This document shows positions 1 through 8,864 of a stretch of DNA of 64,000 bases, piece after piece (position 1 is the first letter of the stretch; every line of letters starts with the position of its first letter). The DNA is from Paenibacillus sp. V4I3 (GTDB lineage: Bacteria; Bacillota; Bacilli; Paenibacillales; NBRC-103111): the NCBI RefSeq assembly GCF_030817215.1, contig NZ_JAUSZA010000001.1, positions 4,128,501 to 4,192,500 of the forward strand, given 5' to 3'. Both the position numbers and the translations under genes were made by a program. The notes beneath the pieces are model-generated. The model worked only from the letters and a program-made list of their open reading frames with translations. It made no database searches and was not told where the DNA came from.

Positions 1-684
1 GATCCAGCTCCGCTAGGATATCCTGCGGATCCTAAGAACACAGCTTTCATTCCGATGCCGGATTGGTACTTCTTATTCATGTATCAATTGTTGAAATATC
101 CATATACATCTGGTGATTATGTTGTTCTTGGAGCAGTTGTTGTACCTGGTTTACTGTTCGGTGGCTTGCTTCTTGCTCCGTTCTTGGATACAGGTAAAGA
201 GCGTCGTTTCTACAGAAGACCAATCGCTTCAAGTTTGATGATTTTATCTCTTATCGCTTGTACGTATTTGACGTATACATCTTGGTCTCATTACCAAGTA
301 GAATTGAAAGAGAAAAACATCGTTCCAGAGCACATTAAGCGTGAGGAAGAGATGCACGCGAACAAAGGTGCTGCTGGTGGCGGCGGTGCGAAGGAAACGA
401 AGAAATCTGCAGCTATCGTTGCAGCGGATGATCCTGGTGCAGAGATCTACAAGAAAGCAACTTGCTTATCTTGTCACGGTGCTGGACTTAAAGGAATGCC
501 GGCTTCTGGTGTACCTCCCTTACTTGGTGTTGGTGATAAGCATCCTCAAGAAGAGATTCTTGGCATTATCAAAAACGGTAAAGGCAATATGGGTAAACAA
601 TATCAAGCTAACATTGATAAAGGCTTAAGCGATGCTGATATTAATAAACTTGCTGAATGGTTATCCAAACAAAAAGTTCAATAA
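1..684 (+). CDS. qcrC: menaquinol:cytochrome c reductase, cytochrome b/c subunit QcrC (5' end missing)
   Basis: The reading frame is open from base 1, so the N-terminus lies outside the window. QcrC is the subunit of the Bacillus-type bc complex that fuses the last helices of cytochrome b to a membrane-bound cytochrome c and passes electrons from menaquinol to cytochrome c. The visible part begins near the conserved PDWYFL motif, has hydrophobic segments over roughly the first 95 visible residues, then a Gly/Ala/Lys-rich linker and a cytochrome c domain. The single haem site CLSCH is encoded at 463-477. The C-terminal domain ends normally. The following ypjA matches the gene order after qcrABC in Bacillus. 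Identification is firm; only the 5' part is absent. Confidence 0.93.
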   Translation, partial: DPAPLGYPADPKNTAFIPMPDWYFLFMYQLLKYPYTSGDYVVLGAVVVPGLLFGGLLLAPFLDTGKERRFYRRPIASSLMILSLIACTYLTYTSWSHYQVELKEKNIVPEHIKREEEMHANKGAAGGGGAKETKKSAAIVAADDPGAEIYKKATCLSCHGAGLKGMPASGVPPLLGVGDKHPQEEILGIIKNGKGNMGKQYQANIDKGLSDADINKLAEWLSKQKVQ

Positions 685-691
685 ACAAGGA

Positions 692-724
692 AACCTGATC
701 GCGAGAGCGGTCAGGTTTTTTTAG
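692..724 (+). terminator. intrinsic terminator after qcrC
   Basis: A GC-rich hairpin (ACCTGATCGC pairing with GCGGTCAGGT, one G-U pair, GAGA loop) is followed by a run of eight T. It ends the qcr operon before ypjA. Confidence 0.85.
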
Positions 725-752
725 ATAAGTTCACACAAGAGGAGGAGCTTAC

Positions 753-1412
753 TTGCAGCAAGGGTTGTCTGTTTCCTATTTTTGGAGCAAGGATTTTCTG
801 CTCAGTAAAAAGATGTTGTGGGCGTTTTTCATTTCAAACCTTTTAGGAACTGTTTATGGCTATGAGTGGTACTGGGCACAAATGGTCGATACGATTGCTA
901 ATTACCCTGTTTGGTACGTATATTTTGTCCCAGACAGCCCAACAGCCAGCTTGTTTTTCACTCTATCAATCGGCTTCCTGCTTATGGACCGTTCTTTGGA
1001 TCAGCAACCTAATAAGCTCTATCGTGCCATTCGCGGGTTTGTTGAAGCATTCGCATTGATTACTTCATTTAAATATGGAATCTGGGCAGTTGCCATGATT
1101 TGGACAGGTGCTTGGCAAGGAGTTCCCGTCGGCTGGGATGGTTGGATGCTGACAGGTTCCCATTTGGCTATGGCTGTGGAAGCACTGCTATTTGTTCGAT
1201 GGTATAGATACAGGCTAACGGCTATTATTATTGTCGCTATGTGGACATTTTGGAACGATTTCATGGATTATGAAAGAGGGATTTTTCCGCGATTACCTCG
1301 GGAACTTGATGACAATCTACTTGCGATTGAATGGTTCACAGTAGCCTTAAGTATATCTGGTATTTTGATAGCAGTTGTATGCCTGCTTATCCGTAAGAAA
1401 AGAAGTACATAA
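753..1412 (+). CDS. ypjA: DUF1405 multi-pass membrane protein, YpjA family
   Basis: A 219-residue, strongly hydrophobic, Trp/Tyr-rich protein with about six membrane segments, matching the YpjA family (DUF1405), whose function is unknown. The start is a TTG at 753 placed eight bases behind GGAGGAG; no ATG of the frame has such a site nearby. It sits between qcrC and ypjB exactly as in Bacillus subtilis, which supports orthology. The C-terminus is basic (RKKR), as expected of a cytoplasmic tail. What it does with respect to the bc complex or sporulation cannot be read from the sequence. Confidence 0.82.
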   Translation: MQQGLSVSYFWSKDFLLSKKMLWAFFISNLLGTVYGYEWYWAQMVDTIANYPVWYVYFVPDSPTASLFFTLSIGFLLMDRSLDQQPNKLYRAIRGFVEAFALITSFKYGIWAVAMIWTGAWQGVPVGWDGWMLTGSHLAMAVEALLFVRWYRYRLTAIIIVAMWTFWNDFMDYERGIFPRLPRELDDNLLAIEWFTVALSISGILIAVVCLLIRKKRST

Positions 1413-1478
1413 CCGCATAGCAGCTGGTCTAAATTGGGACAAACCTCCATATGATGATGGTGAAGGAGGGGATGTCCC

Positions 1479-2357
1479 ATGTTTAATTATTCCGGTATGA
1501 AATGGTTAACGACCACACTTCTGCTGGCAGCCGTTATAAGTATAAGCTCAGCTTGCGGAGTTAGCACGAGTACAAACGGACAAGCCGCTAAGCCAATAGA
1601 TCCTGAACAAGTAGAGCGGATAGCCTTTTTGAACCAAATTGCCGATGATATGTACAAACAAACCATGGATGGTCAAGTAACAGAAGCGAGAAATAAACTG
1701 ATGCAAATGTCTGATCAGATTCCTAAGATTCATTTCGAGGGGATTACATCTGTTGAGGGGTTAAATGCTTTAACGGAGACGATTACACAAGCGAAAAGAG
1801 TTTATAATGCCGCTGCCTATTCACCGGAAGAAGGGCAGGTCGCTGTCGCCAAAATTCGTCTAGCCACGGATGCGCTAACACATAAGAACCAGCCTATGTG
1901 GCTGCAATATTATAAAGTACTGCAAAATGATACAAATAACCTGAACGAGGACGTTAAAGCGAATAAACAAAAGGAGGCGTTGGCGAATTTCGGTAAGCTC
2001 TCGCAGCATATTGCCATTATTCATCCTTCCTTGCTGATTAGCCGAGATGCTGCTTCCGTCGAAAAGCTTGATTCGCTGCTCGCTTTTATCCGAACGAATT
2101 TGAATAGTCAGCCTATGTCGACTCAACAATTGGAATCAGGGCTTGACCATCTAAATCACGTTTTGGATGATTTGTTTCTGAGGAACAAGGATGCGATCGC
2201 TTTCGTGCCAATTACAGACCCTAGACAGCCAATCATCTGGTCGTTAGGCATTGGTCTCATTATTGTCAGTGTGCTATCCTTCGTGGGATGGAGAATGTAC
2301 CAATCAGGACGGCATATTGTTCCGATTAAGCATACGAGAGAAAGTGAAAATAGGTGA
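1479..2357 (+). CDS. ypjB: sporulation protein YpjB
   Basis: The 292-residue protein has an N-terminal signal-like segment (residues about 7-26) ending in SSACG, a helical extracytoplasmic middle of about 220 residues, and a C-terminal membrane helix (about 255-275) followed by a basic tail. This is the layout of the Spore_YpjB family. The cysteine after the hydrophobic stretch could be a lipobox (ISSAC), which would make the N-terminus lipid-anchored; I am unsure. AAGGAGGGG lies 8 bases before the ATG. Its place after ypjA is conserved. The family is linked to sporulation in Bacillus, but the molecular role is not known. Confidence 0.82.
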   Translation: MFNYSGMKWLTTTLLLAAVISISSACGVSTSTNGQAAKPIDPEQVERIAFLNQIADDMYKQTMDGQVTEARNKLMQMSDQIPKIHFEGITSVEGLNALTETITQAKRVYNAAAYSPEEGQVAVAKIRLATDALTHKNQPMWLQYYKVLQNDTNNLNEDVKANKQKEALANFGKLSQHIAIIHPSLLISRDAASVEKLDSLLAFIRTNLNSQPMSTQQLESGLDHLNHVLDDLFLRNKDAIAFVPITDPRQPIIWSLGIGLIIVSVLSFVGWRMYQSGRHIVPIKHTRESENR

Positions 2358-2362
2358 AACAT

Positions 2363-2409
2363 AAAAGTGGGTCGAGCAAGCTTATACAGTTGCTGGGCCC
2401 ACTTTTTTT
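2363..2409. terminator. convergent terminator between ypjB and the yitT-like gene
   Basis: AAAAGTGGG and CCCACTTTTTTT flank a loop that contains a second short pairing (GCAA/TTGC). A-rich and T-rich flanks on the two sides let it work in both directions. Confidence 0.8.
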
Positions 2410-2410
2410 G

Positions 2411-3283
2411 TTACTTTTGTTTAAATCCTTCACCAATAACATCATGCACATCACCAATAATGATGAATGCGCTAGGATCCATTGAATGAATGAGTTCACG
2501 AAGCCTTCTGGTTTCGTGACGATAGACCACACAATAAACAACTTCCTTATTGTTGCCGGAGTAGGCACCTCTAGCTGGGAATAAAGTCACTCCTCTATCT
2601 AGTTCCGACGTAATGGCTTGTGCTAACTGACTTGCTTGATCGCTAATAATTGTAAATGCTTTGGCCGCGTAAGCACCTTCGGAAATATAATCAATGAGAC
2701 GAGAGCTTACGAAGACGGCAACAAGTGAATATAAGACCTTCTCTTTTGGTAAATAAATTAACGAAGAGCCAATGACGATGACGTCAATAATGAGGATGAC
2801 TTGGCCAACACTCCAACCTCTCTTCTTATTGCCGATATGAGCCAAGATATCAGAGCCACCTGTAGTACCTCCGAAACGGAAGACAAGTCCCAGTCCAGCC
2901 CCGAGAGTAATACCTGCATATAGAGTCGCTAGAAAGTAATCCTGAGTGGTGTGAAAAGGGATAAGCCATTCTTTTCGAATGAGCAGCTCCATGATCCATA
3001 GAAAGAAAGACAACGAGACGACGCCGAAGATGGTGTATAGCATCTGTCCTCTTCCAAAATTTTTCCATCCGATATAAAACAAAGGAATATTAATTAATAG
3101 CGTAGATAGGGAAGGCGGCACGTTTAGTACATATTTGAGCAGCAATGAAACACCTGTAACCCCGCCTTCCATTAACTCATTGGAAATAACAAAATAGTGC
3201 AAACCAAACGCATAAATAGCCGTGCCGATCATAATTGCAACAACATTCGTAAATCGATCAGCAAATCGTTCCTTAAATCTCAT
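2411..3283 (-). CDS. YitT family membrane protein with C-terminal DUF2179 domain (YpjC-like)
   Basis: About 290 residues: five or six membrane segments over the first 200 residues, with the family's GGVTGVSLLLKY and GGTTGGSDILA motifs, then a soluble ACT-like DUF2179 domain (about 205-290). The family is common in Bacillaceae and its transport or sensing role is unproven. The frame is open further upstream to 3427, but that would overlap ypjD, and the ATG at 3283 has GGAGGAACAG just in front of it, so I start there. In B. subtilis ypjC, a member of this family, sits at the same place between ypjB and ypjD, so this is likely its ortholog although here it is on the opposite strand. Confidence 0.85.
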   Translation of the reverse strand: MRFKERFADRFTNVVAIMIGTAIYAFGLHYFVISNELMEGGVTGVSLLLKYVLNVPPSLSTLLINIPLFYIGWKNFGRGQMLYTIFGVVSLSFFLWIMELLIRKEWLIPFHTTQDYFLATLYAGITLGAGLGLVFRFGGTTGGSDILAHIGNKKRGWSVGQVILIIDVIVIGSSLIYLPKEKVLYSLVAVFVSSRLIDYISEGAYAAKAFTIISDQASQLAQAITSELDRGVTLFPARGAYSGNNKEVVYCVVYRHETRRLRELIHSMDPSAFIIIGDVHDVIGEGFKQK

Positions 3284-3394
3284 TCCTGTTCCTCCAAATA
3301 CTTGATGATATCGCCAAAAAAATTTGTCAACTTTTCTTCTATAGTTTAACATAGTAATGATAGCTCGGTGAAGATGATGGAAAGAAGGGTGAAC

Positions 3395-3733
3395 ATGTCC
3401 GAACGTACTCTTAAAGATATACAACAAGAGGTTGACACTTATATTTCCCAGTTTAAGGAAGGATATTTCAGTCCTTTAGCTATGCTGGCCAGAATGTCAG
3501 AGGAAGTTGGTGAATTAGCCCGAGAGGTGAATCACACATACGGTGAAAAGCCCAAAAAAAGCACGGAAGCAGATAATTCGATTGAGCTCGAACTCGGTGA
3601 TATTCTTTTCATAACCATCTGTTTCGCGAACTCTTTGGGCATTGATTTGACGGAAGCACACGATAAAATCATGCATAAATTCAACACGCGGGACGCGGGT
3701 CGATGGACCAAAATTAACACCGAAACTACATAA
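3395..3733 (+). CDS. ypjD: MazG-like nucleotide pyrophosphohydrolase YpjD
   Basis: A 112-residue all-helical protein of the MazG/NTP-PPase family, which hydrolyses (possibly damaged) nucleoside triphosphates to monophosphate and pyrophosphate. The metal-binding residues are visible: EEVGELAREV in the second helix and ELELGDILF (ExxxD type) in the third. GAAAGAAGGG lies 6-8 bases before the ATG at 3395; an upstream GTG/ATG pair at 3368-3374 lacks a site. It stands first in the ypjD-dapB-mgsA gene group, as in Bacillus. Confidence 0.88.
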   Translation: MSERTLKDIQQEVDTYISQFKEGYFSPLAMLARMSEEVGELAREVNHTYGEKPKKSTEADNSIELELGDILFITICFANSLGIDLTEAHDKIMHKFNTRDAGRWTKINTETT

Positions 3734-3797
3734 GCTTCATAAACTATACCATCCCCAATAACGGGAGACTCGATTTCGGGTGGAGGAGGATGGGCAG

Positions 3798-4301
3798 ATG
3801 AATGGAGAAACTCAAATACAGAAAGCGTACGAATCCATACTTGGTCATGATTTTGAAAAAGCCATTGAATGGTTTGAAAAAGCGATAGCTGAAGAACCAA
3901 ACAATGCTGCCTATCACTACAAGCTATCGATTACTTTCGCAAGAAGTAACAAATTGTTTAAAGCCATTGAGCATGCTTCTAGGGCACTAGAGTTGGTTAA
4001 AGATAATGAAGTTTATCGTTATCATCTGCAAGTGCTGCATGCAAGAGAATTAGTTGAAAAAGCACAAAAACAGCTAAGTGCCCAGTCTGAGCATGAGGAA
4101 CGTGCGATTTTCTTACTAAAAGAAGCGATTACTCTTGATCCTCTGGCTATTGAAGCGTATCTTATTCTAGGAGAAGCTTTTGCTTTTCGAAAAGATTATG
4201 GGAGAGCCTATCAAACCGTTATGGAAGCGGTTCGTTTGGAGCCTCATCATGAAATTGCGAAACAGCATGCGGCGCTCTATCAACAAAAGATGAAATTATA
4301 G
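3798..4301 (+). CDS. tetratricopeptide-repeat protein of unknown partner
   Basis: A 167-residue soluble helical protein. Tandem helix pairs with TPR residues are visible (for example HDFEKAIEWFEKAIAEEPNN, then ...AIEHASRALELVKDN and DYGRAYQTVMEAVRLEP), giving about three to four repeats. I start at the ATG at 3798, seven bases after GGAGGAGG; the GTG at 3780 would lie inside that ribosome-binding site. It is placed between ypjD and dapB and reads in the same direction with a 33-base gap, so it is probably cotranscribed. No enzymatic motif; a scaffold role is the usual inference for TPR proteins. Confidence 0.8.
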   Translation: MNGETQIQKAYESILGHDFEKAIEWFEKAIAEEPNNAAYHYKLSITFARSNKLFKAIEHASRALELVKDNEVYRYHLQVLHARELVEKAQKQLSAQSEHEERAIFLLKEAITLDPLAIEAYLILGEAFAFRKDYGRAYQTVMEAVRLEPHHEIAKQHAALYQQKMKL

Positions 4302-4334
4302 GCTTGAAACATACAAAAAGGAGATATTCTTGAC

Positions 4335-5138
4335 ATGGATCGTAAAATTCGAGTAGCCGTTATTGGTGCAAGTGGAAGAATGGGGCGAGAGGTCGTGAAG
4401 ACCGTACTCACAGAGTCCGATATGGAATTGGTGGCGGGGGTTAACCGCTCCTCTGGCCCAATTGATTTGGGAAGGATGGTAGGATTTGAAGAATGTGGAG
4501 TTACAATGAGCAATGATTTGGAACAGGCTCTAACAGAATCCAGGCCAGACGTTTTAGTAGATTTTACTGGACCGCAAACAGCGGTTTCACATACAAACTT
4601 GGCTATACGCCTAGGAATTCGCCCTGTCATGGGAACAACAGGATTTACGCCGCAAGCTATTGCTGAATTGGACAAGCAGTGCCAAGAAAGCGGAATAGGC
4701 GGAATAATCGCTCCGAATTTCTCAATAGGGGCTATACTGATGATGAAATTTGCTGCTCAAGCGTCTAAATACTTCCCTAATCTAGAAATCATTGAGTACC
4801 ATGGTGATCAAAAGTTGGACGCGCCTTCAGGAACCGCAGTGAAAACCGCGGAACTTATCTCCGAAGTTAGAGGAGAGCTGCGTCAAGGCAATCCGAAAGA
4901 AGAAGAAACAATTGAAGGTTCACGCGGTGGGTATTACAATGGATTTAGAATACATAGCGTTCGACTGCCTGGCGTCTTTGCTCAGCAGGAAGTTATTATG
5001 GCGGAACAAGGCCAAGCGCTCAAAATTAGACATGACTCTTATGATCGTGCAGCCTATATGCCGGGCGTTGCCATCGCTGTGCGTAAAGTGATGACATATA
5101 GCGGAATGATTTATGGATTCGAGCATTTTATAGATTAA
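4335..5138 (+). CDS. dapB: 4-hydroxy-tetrahydrodipicolinate reductase DapB
   Basis: DapB reduces the dihydrodipicolinate precursor with NAD(P)H in the lysine/diaminopimelate pathway; in spore formers the substrate branch also supplies dipicolinate. Residues 6-18 form the nucleotide-binding loop ([13 protein letters not shown]); the catalytic motif is present as [15 protein letters not shown], with the general-acid His and the Lys four residues later in the usual spacing, although the second His of the more common HH pair is Gly here. Length 267 is normal. AAGGAGAT lies 10 bases before the ATG. Downstream mgsA begins 26 bases later. Confidence 0.96.
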   Translation: MDRKIRVAVIGASGRMGREVVKTVLTESDMELVAGVNRSSGPIDLGRMVGFEECGVTMSNDLEQALTESRPDVLVDFTGPQTAVSHTNLAIRLGIRPVMGTTGFTPQAIAELDKQCQESGIGGIIAPNFSIGAILMMKFAAQASKYFPNLEIIEYHGDQKLDAPSGTAVKTAELISEVRGELRQGNPKEEETIEGSRGGYYNGFRIHSVRLPGVFAQQEVIMAEQGQALKIRHDSYDRAAYMPGVAIAVRKVMTYSGMIYGFEHFID

Positions 5139-5164
5139 AGAGCCCTAGGGGAGTGGAAGACAAG

Positions 5165-5584
5165 ATGTTAAAGATAGCGTTAATTGCCCATGATCGTAAG
5201 AAAGATGAAATGGTGAACTTCGTTACAGCGTATGAACATGTATTCGAGGGTCATAAGTTATATGGAACAGGTACGACAGCACAGCGGATTATGGATGGCA
5301 CGAAATTAGACGTACATCGATTTATGTCAGGTCCTCTTGGGGGAGACCAGCAAATTGGCGCATTGGTAGCAGAAAATGAGATGGATTTTATTATTTTCCT
5401 TCGAGATCCATTAATGGCTCAACCACATGAACCGGACATTATTGCTCTTCTGCGACTATGTGATGTTCAGGGGATTCCTTGCGCTACGAATGTAGCAACA
5501 GCAGAACTACTCGTCAGAGCGCTTGATCGCGGTGATTTCGGTTGGAGAGAGTTAGTACATAAATACAAGCCAGGTATTGAATAA
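5165..5584 (+). CDS. mgsA: methylglyoxal synthase MgsA
   Basis: MgsA converts dihydroxyacetone phosphate to methylglyoxal, a bypass that frees phosphate when glycolysis is overloaded. The 139-residue protein carries the family block [14 protein letters not shown] and the active-site run [14 protein letters not shown], with the catalytic Asp and His. The ATG at 5165 begins the usual [13 protein letters not shown]; a GTG at 5153 in frame falls in the ribosome-binding region (AGGGGAGTGG). It is one base from bshB1, which suggests coupled translation. Its neighbours dapB and bshB1/bshA are the same in Bacillus; bacillithiol takes part in methylglyoxal detoxification, so the arrangement makes biological sense. 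Confidence 0.95.
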   Translation: MLKIALIAHDRKKDEMVNFVTAYEHVFEGHKLYGTGTTAQRIMDGTKLDVHRFMSGPLGGDQQIGALVAENEMDFIIFLRDPLMAQPHEPDIIALLRLCDVQGIPCATNVATAELLVRALDRGDFGWRELVHKYKPGIE

Positions 5585-5585
5585 G

Positions 5586-6278
5586 ATGAGCGAATCTCTC
5601 GATATTCTTATATTTGGCGCACATGCAGATGATGCTGAGATTGGAATGGGGGCCGCCATTGCCAAACATACCAAGCGTGGGCTTAAGGTTGGTCTTTGTG
5701 ATTTGACCTATGCCGAAATGTCCTCTAATGGCACAGTAGAAACAAGGATCGAGGAGGCTGAACTGGCTGCGAGTATTCTAGGCGTGACGGTTCGTACGAA
5801 TCTGGGATTACCCGATCGAGGATTATTTGTCACACAGGCAAATATTGAGCGTATTACGCAAGAAATTCGTAAATTTAAGCCGAGAATCGTCTTTGCACCC
5901 TACTGGCAGGATCGGCATCCAGACCATGTTGCCTGTTCGGGGTTGGTCCAGGAAGCTGTTTTTAACGCTAAGCTTCGCAAGTATTTGCCGGATTCTGATC
6001 CTGTGAACGTGGAACAGATGTACTTTTATTTTATAAATGACGTTTACGAAGCTGATCTTATGGTGGATGTAACCGATTGTTACGATGAAAAAATTGCAGC
6101 ACTGAGCGCTTATCGCTCTCAATTTATAACGGGTCAAGGTACCGTAGCCACTCCCTTAAATCAAGGCTATATCGAACGAGTTGAAGCTCGAGATCGCGTA
6201 TTAGGTCAAAAGCGCTTGTTAACTTATGCAGAAGGTTTCGTTTCTAAGCTGCCCTTGGTGGTAGATCAATTCGTTTGA
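5586..6278 (+). CDS. bshB1: bacillithiol biosynthesis deacetylase BshB1
   Basis: This LmbE/PIG-L family zinc enzyme removes the acetyl group from N-acetylglucosaminyl-malate, step two of bacillithiol synthesis. Zinc and catalytic motifs are visible: GAHADDAEIG near residue 12 and DRHPDH near residue 110, with a later conserved SAYRSQF. I start at the ATG at 5586, one base after the mgsA stop; a TTG at 5577 in the same frame overlaps mgsA. There is no strong ribosome-binding site, which fits translational coupling. bshA follows after 15 bases. Length 230 is normal. Confidence 0.94.
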   Translation: MSESLDILIFGAHADDAEIGMGAAIAKHTKRGLKVGLCDLTYAEMSSNGTVETRIEEAELAASILGVTVRTNLGLPDRGLFVTQANIERITQEIRKFKPRIVFAPYWQDRHPDHVACSGLVQEAVFNAKLRKYLPDSDPVNVEQMYFYFINDVYEADLMVDVTDCYDEKIAALSAYRSQFITGQGTVATPLNQGYIERVEARDRVLGQKRLLTYAEGFVSKLPLVVDQFV

Positions 6279-6293
6279 TCGGAAAAGAGGTGC

Positions 6294-7469
6294 ATGATGA
6301 AAGATAAACTTAAGATTGGAATTACCTGTTATCCGACTTTAGGCGGTTCAGGTGTTGTTGCTACTGAACTTGGCAAGCTGCTTGCCGAAAAAGGACACGA
6401 GGTTCATTTTATTACACACAGTATGCCTTTTCGTTTGGGTAAATTTCATAAAAATATTTTTTATCATGAAGTGGAAGTCAGTCAATATTATGTCTTTCGG
6501 TATCCGCCTTATGACCTTTCTCTCGCCAGTAAATTAGCACAGGTCGCCAAGATGGAAGAGTTAGATTTATTACATGTTCATTATGCCATTCCTCATGCTG
6601 TATGTGCACTTCTGGCGAAACAGATGGTTGGTAGTAAGCTCAAGGTTGTTACGACACTCCATGGAACGGATATAACCGTTCTGGGACAGGATCAATCGAT
6701 TTCCGACTTAATTCGCTATGCGATTAATGAAAGCGATGCGGTTACAGCGGTTTCGAAAGATTTAATTAAAGAAACAAGAGAATTATTGGACATCGACCGT
6801 GACATAGATTTAACTTATAATTTCGTCGATAAACGGGTGTATTACCCGCGTGATATTACGAAGCTTAGAGGCGAGTTTGCCCGGCCGGAAGAGAAGATTC
6901 TTATTCATATTTCTAATTTCAGACCTGTTAAACGTGTGCAGGATGTTATTGATATTTTTGCAAAAGTCAGCAAGCAGATTCCGTCGCGGCTTTTGTTCGT
7001 GGGAGAAGGTCCTGATTTATCCAAAATGATTTCTAAGGTAAAGGAACTTGGCCTTACAGATAAGGTGACGTTCTGTGGTAAACAGGATGATGTCGCACAG
7101 GTGATTTCCCTTGCCGACGTAATGCTGCTTCCTTCGGAAAAAGAAAGTTTCGGTCTAGTTGCCCTAGAAGCGATGGCATGCGGAGTGCCAACGATTGGCT
7201 CCAATGCCGGCGGGATTCCCGAACTTATTACGCACGGTGAAACCGGCTATTTAGCAGATGTTGGAGATACTGATAAAATGGCCGAATATGTCGTAAACTT
7301 GCTTAGTAATCAAGTATTGTACGAACAAGTGGCGCAGAATTGCTTGACTCGTGCTCGGCATACATTTTGTAATGATATAACTACGGTTCAATATGAGGAA
7401 ATTTATTATCGCGTGCTGGGAAGAGAGCTTCCAGAATCTCATCGCATTACAGCTTCGTCCTGTCAATAA
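6294..7469 (+). CDS. bshA: N-acetyl-alpha-D-glucosaminyl L-malate synthase BshA
   Basis: BshA is the GT4-family glycosyltransferase that joins UDP-N-acetylglucosamine to L-malate, the first step of bacillithiol synthesis. The 391-residue protein shows the N-terminal GGSGVVATELGKLLAEKGHEVHF donor/acceptor loop, HGTDITVLGQD, the C-terminal EKESFGLVALEAMACGVP (EX7E-type) motif and GGIPELI...GETGYL. The ATG at 6294 follows AAAAGAGG by a few bases; a second ATG follows directly. It forms a unit with bshB1 upstream. Family assignment is clear. Confidence 0.95.
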   Translation: MMKDKLKIGITCYPTLGGSGVVATELGKLLAEKGHEVHFITHSMPFRLGKFHKNIFYHEVEVSQYYVFRYPPYDLSLASKLAQVAKMEELDLLHVHYAIPHAVCALLAKQMVGSKLKVVTTLHGTDITVLGQDQSISDLIRYAINESDAVTAVSKDLIKETRELLDIDRDIDLTYNFVDKRVYYPRDITKLRGEFARPEEKILIHISNFRPVKRVQDVIDIFAKVSKQIPSRLLFVGEGPDLSKMISKVKELGLTDKVTFCGKQDDVAQVISLADVMLLPSEKESFGLVALEAMACGVPTIGSNAGGIPELITHGETGYLADVGDTDKMAEYVVNLLSNQVLYEQVAQNCLTRARHTFCNDITTVQYEEIYYRVLGRELPESHRITASSCQ

Positions 7470-7495
7470 AAGGATGTTAGCAGGTTAGGAGTAAC

Positions 7496-8815
7496 ATGTC
7501 GGATGTTGTTAAAATAAAAGTGATAGATCGTGGAGCTTCCATAGTTCTCTCTAAGCTTACAGAAGCAGGATATGAGGCGTTTCTTGTAGGTGGTTGTGTT
7601 CGTGATGCTGTGCTTGGCAGACCGATCAAGGACATCGACATTGCGACGTCAGCATTGCCGGGGCAGGTGATATCCTGCTTCCCGCGGACGGCGCCGACAG
7701 GGCTGCAGCACGGCACCGTAACCGTCATCCTGTCACAAGGGACCTATGAGGTAACGACGTTCCGGAAGGAAACGGAGTATGAGGGATTCCGCCGCCCAAC
7801 ATCTGTCGAATACATTTCGGATTTGACGGAGGATTTGAAGCGGCGCGATTTTACGATGAACGCTATGGCTATGGACGCGGCGGGTATTGTGTTGGATCCT
7901 TTTGCCGGGCAGAAGGATCTTGCAGATGGGGTGCTCCGCTGCGTAGGGGCTGCGGAGGAGCGTTTCGGCGAAGATGCGCTGCGCATGCTTCGCTGTGTCC
8001 GTTTTGCCTCGACCTATGGACTGGAGGTCGAATCGAGTACGTGGCAAGCGCTGCTTGCGCAAGCTCCGCTGCTGCGCCACATCGCTATGGAGCGCGTGCG
8101 CAGCGAGCTGCAGCGCATGGTCGAAGGGCCAGCCCCCGCACGGGCTGTGCGGTTACTGCTGGCGAGCCGCCTCACGGCGCACCTCAAAAAGCAGCTGCCG
8201 CTACCTTTTGAGCGCTGGCTCGCGTGGGATGATGCGCTGGATGCTATCAGCGCGCTGGAAGGGCAGCATGACCGCTGGGCTATGCTGCTGATGCTTCTGG
8301 AGATGCCAGCGGACACGGTCCGCACGGCGCTCCAGGAGCTGACCTTCTCCCGCGCTGATTGCGAAGCGGTCGTGGCGGTGCTGGCCCTGCGCGAGGCTGT
8401 GGCCGCGCAGCTTACGAGCGGCGCTTCGCAGAACGCCGCGTTAGTGCAGGATCCGGCTCCGCTGGAGCGGGTCTGGAAGTTTGGCGCGGTGCGCCGCGGC
8501 GAAGCCGCAGCCCGCGCTCTGCTGCGGCTGCTGCAGGTGCTGCCGCAATGCCCTGAGCAGCGCGGCGAGCTCGCGCGCTTCTTGCAAACCGCCGCGCCGG
8601 AGCTGCTGCGCCGCGGGGACGCTTGGCTGAAGGAGGTTCCCTGCTTCAGCCTGAAGGAACTCGCCATATCCGGCACGGATTTGGCGGAGGAACTTGGACG
8701 GCAGCCGGGCCCATGGATGGGCATACTGCTGCAGCAGCTGCTTGAACGAACCGCGCTCGGTGAAATTCGGAACGAGCGAGAATCACTTTTACAAGCCGCG
8801 CGTGCTGCGAAGTAG
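7496..8815 (+). CDS. cca: CCA tRNA nucleotidyltransferase
   Basis: This class II nucleotidyltransferase adds or repairs the 3'-CCA end of tRNAs. The head domain shows GGCVRDAVLGRPIKDIDIATSA with the two metal-binding Asp residues, then RRDFTMNAMA and the neck motif EERFGEDALRMLRCVRFA. Length 439 is a little above usual. TAGGAGT precedes the ATG. Base composition changes sharply inside the gene: from about 7930 onward the DNA is very GC-rich (45 of 60 bases in 8461-8520 are G or C), and the C-terminal tail is Ala/Leu/Arg-rich and less conserved. The stop codon lies inside the terminator hairpin. Confidence 0.93.
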   Translation: MSDVVKIKVIDRGASIVLSKLTEAGYEAFLVGGCVRDAVLGRPIKDIDIATSALPGQVISCFPRTAPTGLQHGTVTVILSQGTYEVTTFRKETEYEGFRRPTSVEYISDLTEDLKRRDFTMNAMAMDAAGIVLDPFAGQKDLADGVLRCVGAAEERFGEDALRMLRCVRFASTYGLEVESSTWQALLAQAPLLRHIAMERVRSELQRMVEGPAPARAVRLLLASRLTAHLKKQLPLPFERWLAWDDALDAISALEGQHDRWAMLLMLLEMPADTVRTALQELTFSRADCEAVVAVLALREAVAAQLTSGASQNAALVQDPAPLERVWKFGAVRRGEAAARALLRLLQVLPQCPEQRGELARFLQTAAPELLRRGDAWLKEVPCFSLKELAISGTDLAEELGRQPGPWMGILLQQLLERTALGEIRNERESLLQAARAAK

Positions 8816-8838
8816 CAGCGCAGCGCGGTTTTTTTTAT
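8796..8838 (+). terminator. intrinsic terminator overlapping the cca stop codon
   Basis: A strong GC stem (CCGCGCGTGCTGC against GCAGCGCAGCGCGG, one bulge) is followed by eight T. The stem starts within the last codons of cca, and the TAG lies in its loop. Confidence 0.85.
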
Positions 8839-8864
8839 AATGAATCCATATTCACGGTTGAATG

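Noticed and set aside
8014-8724. 236-codon minus-strand open frame
   Set aside because: Antisense shadow of the GC-rich half of cca; Ser/Arg-rich low-complexity product.
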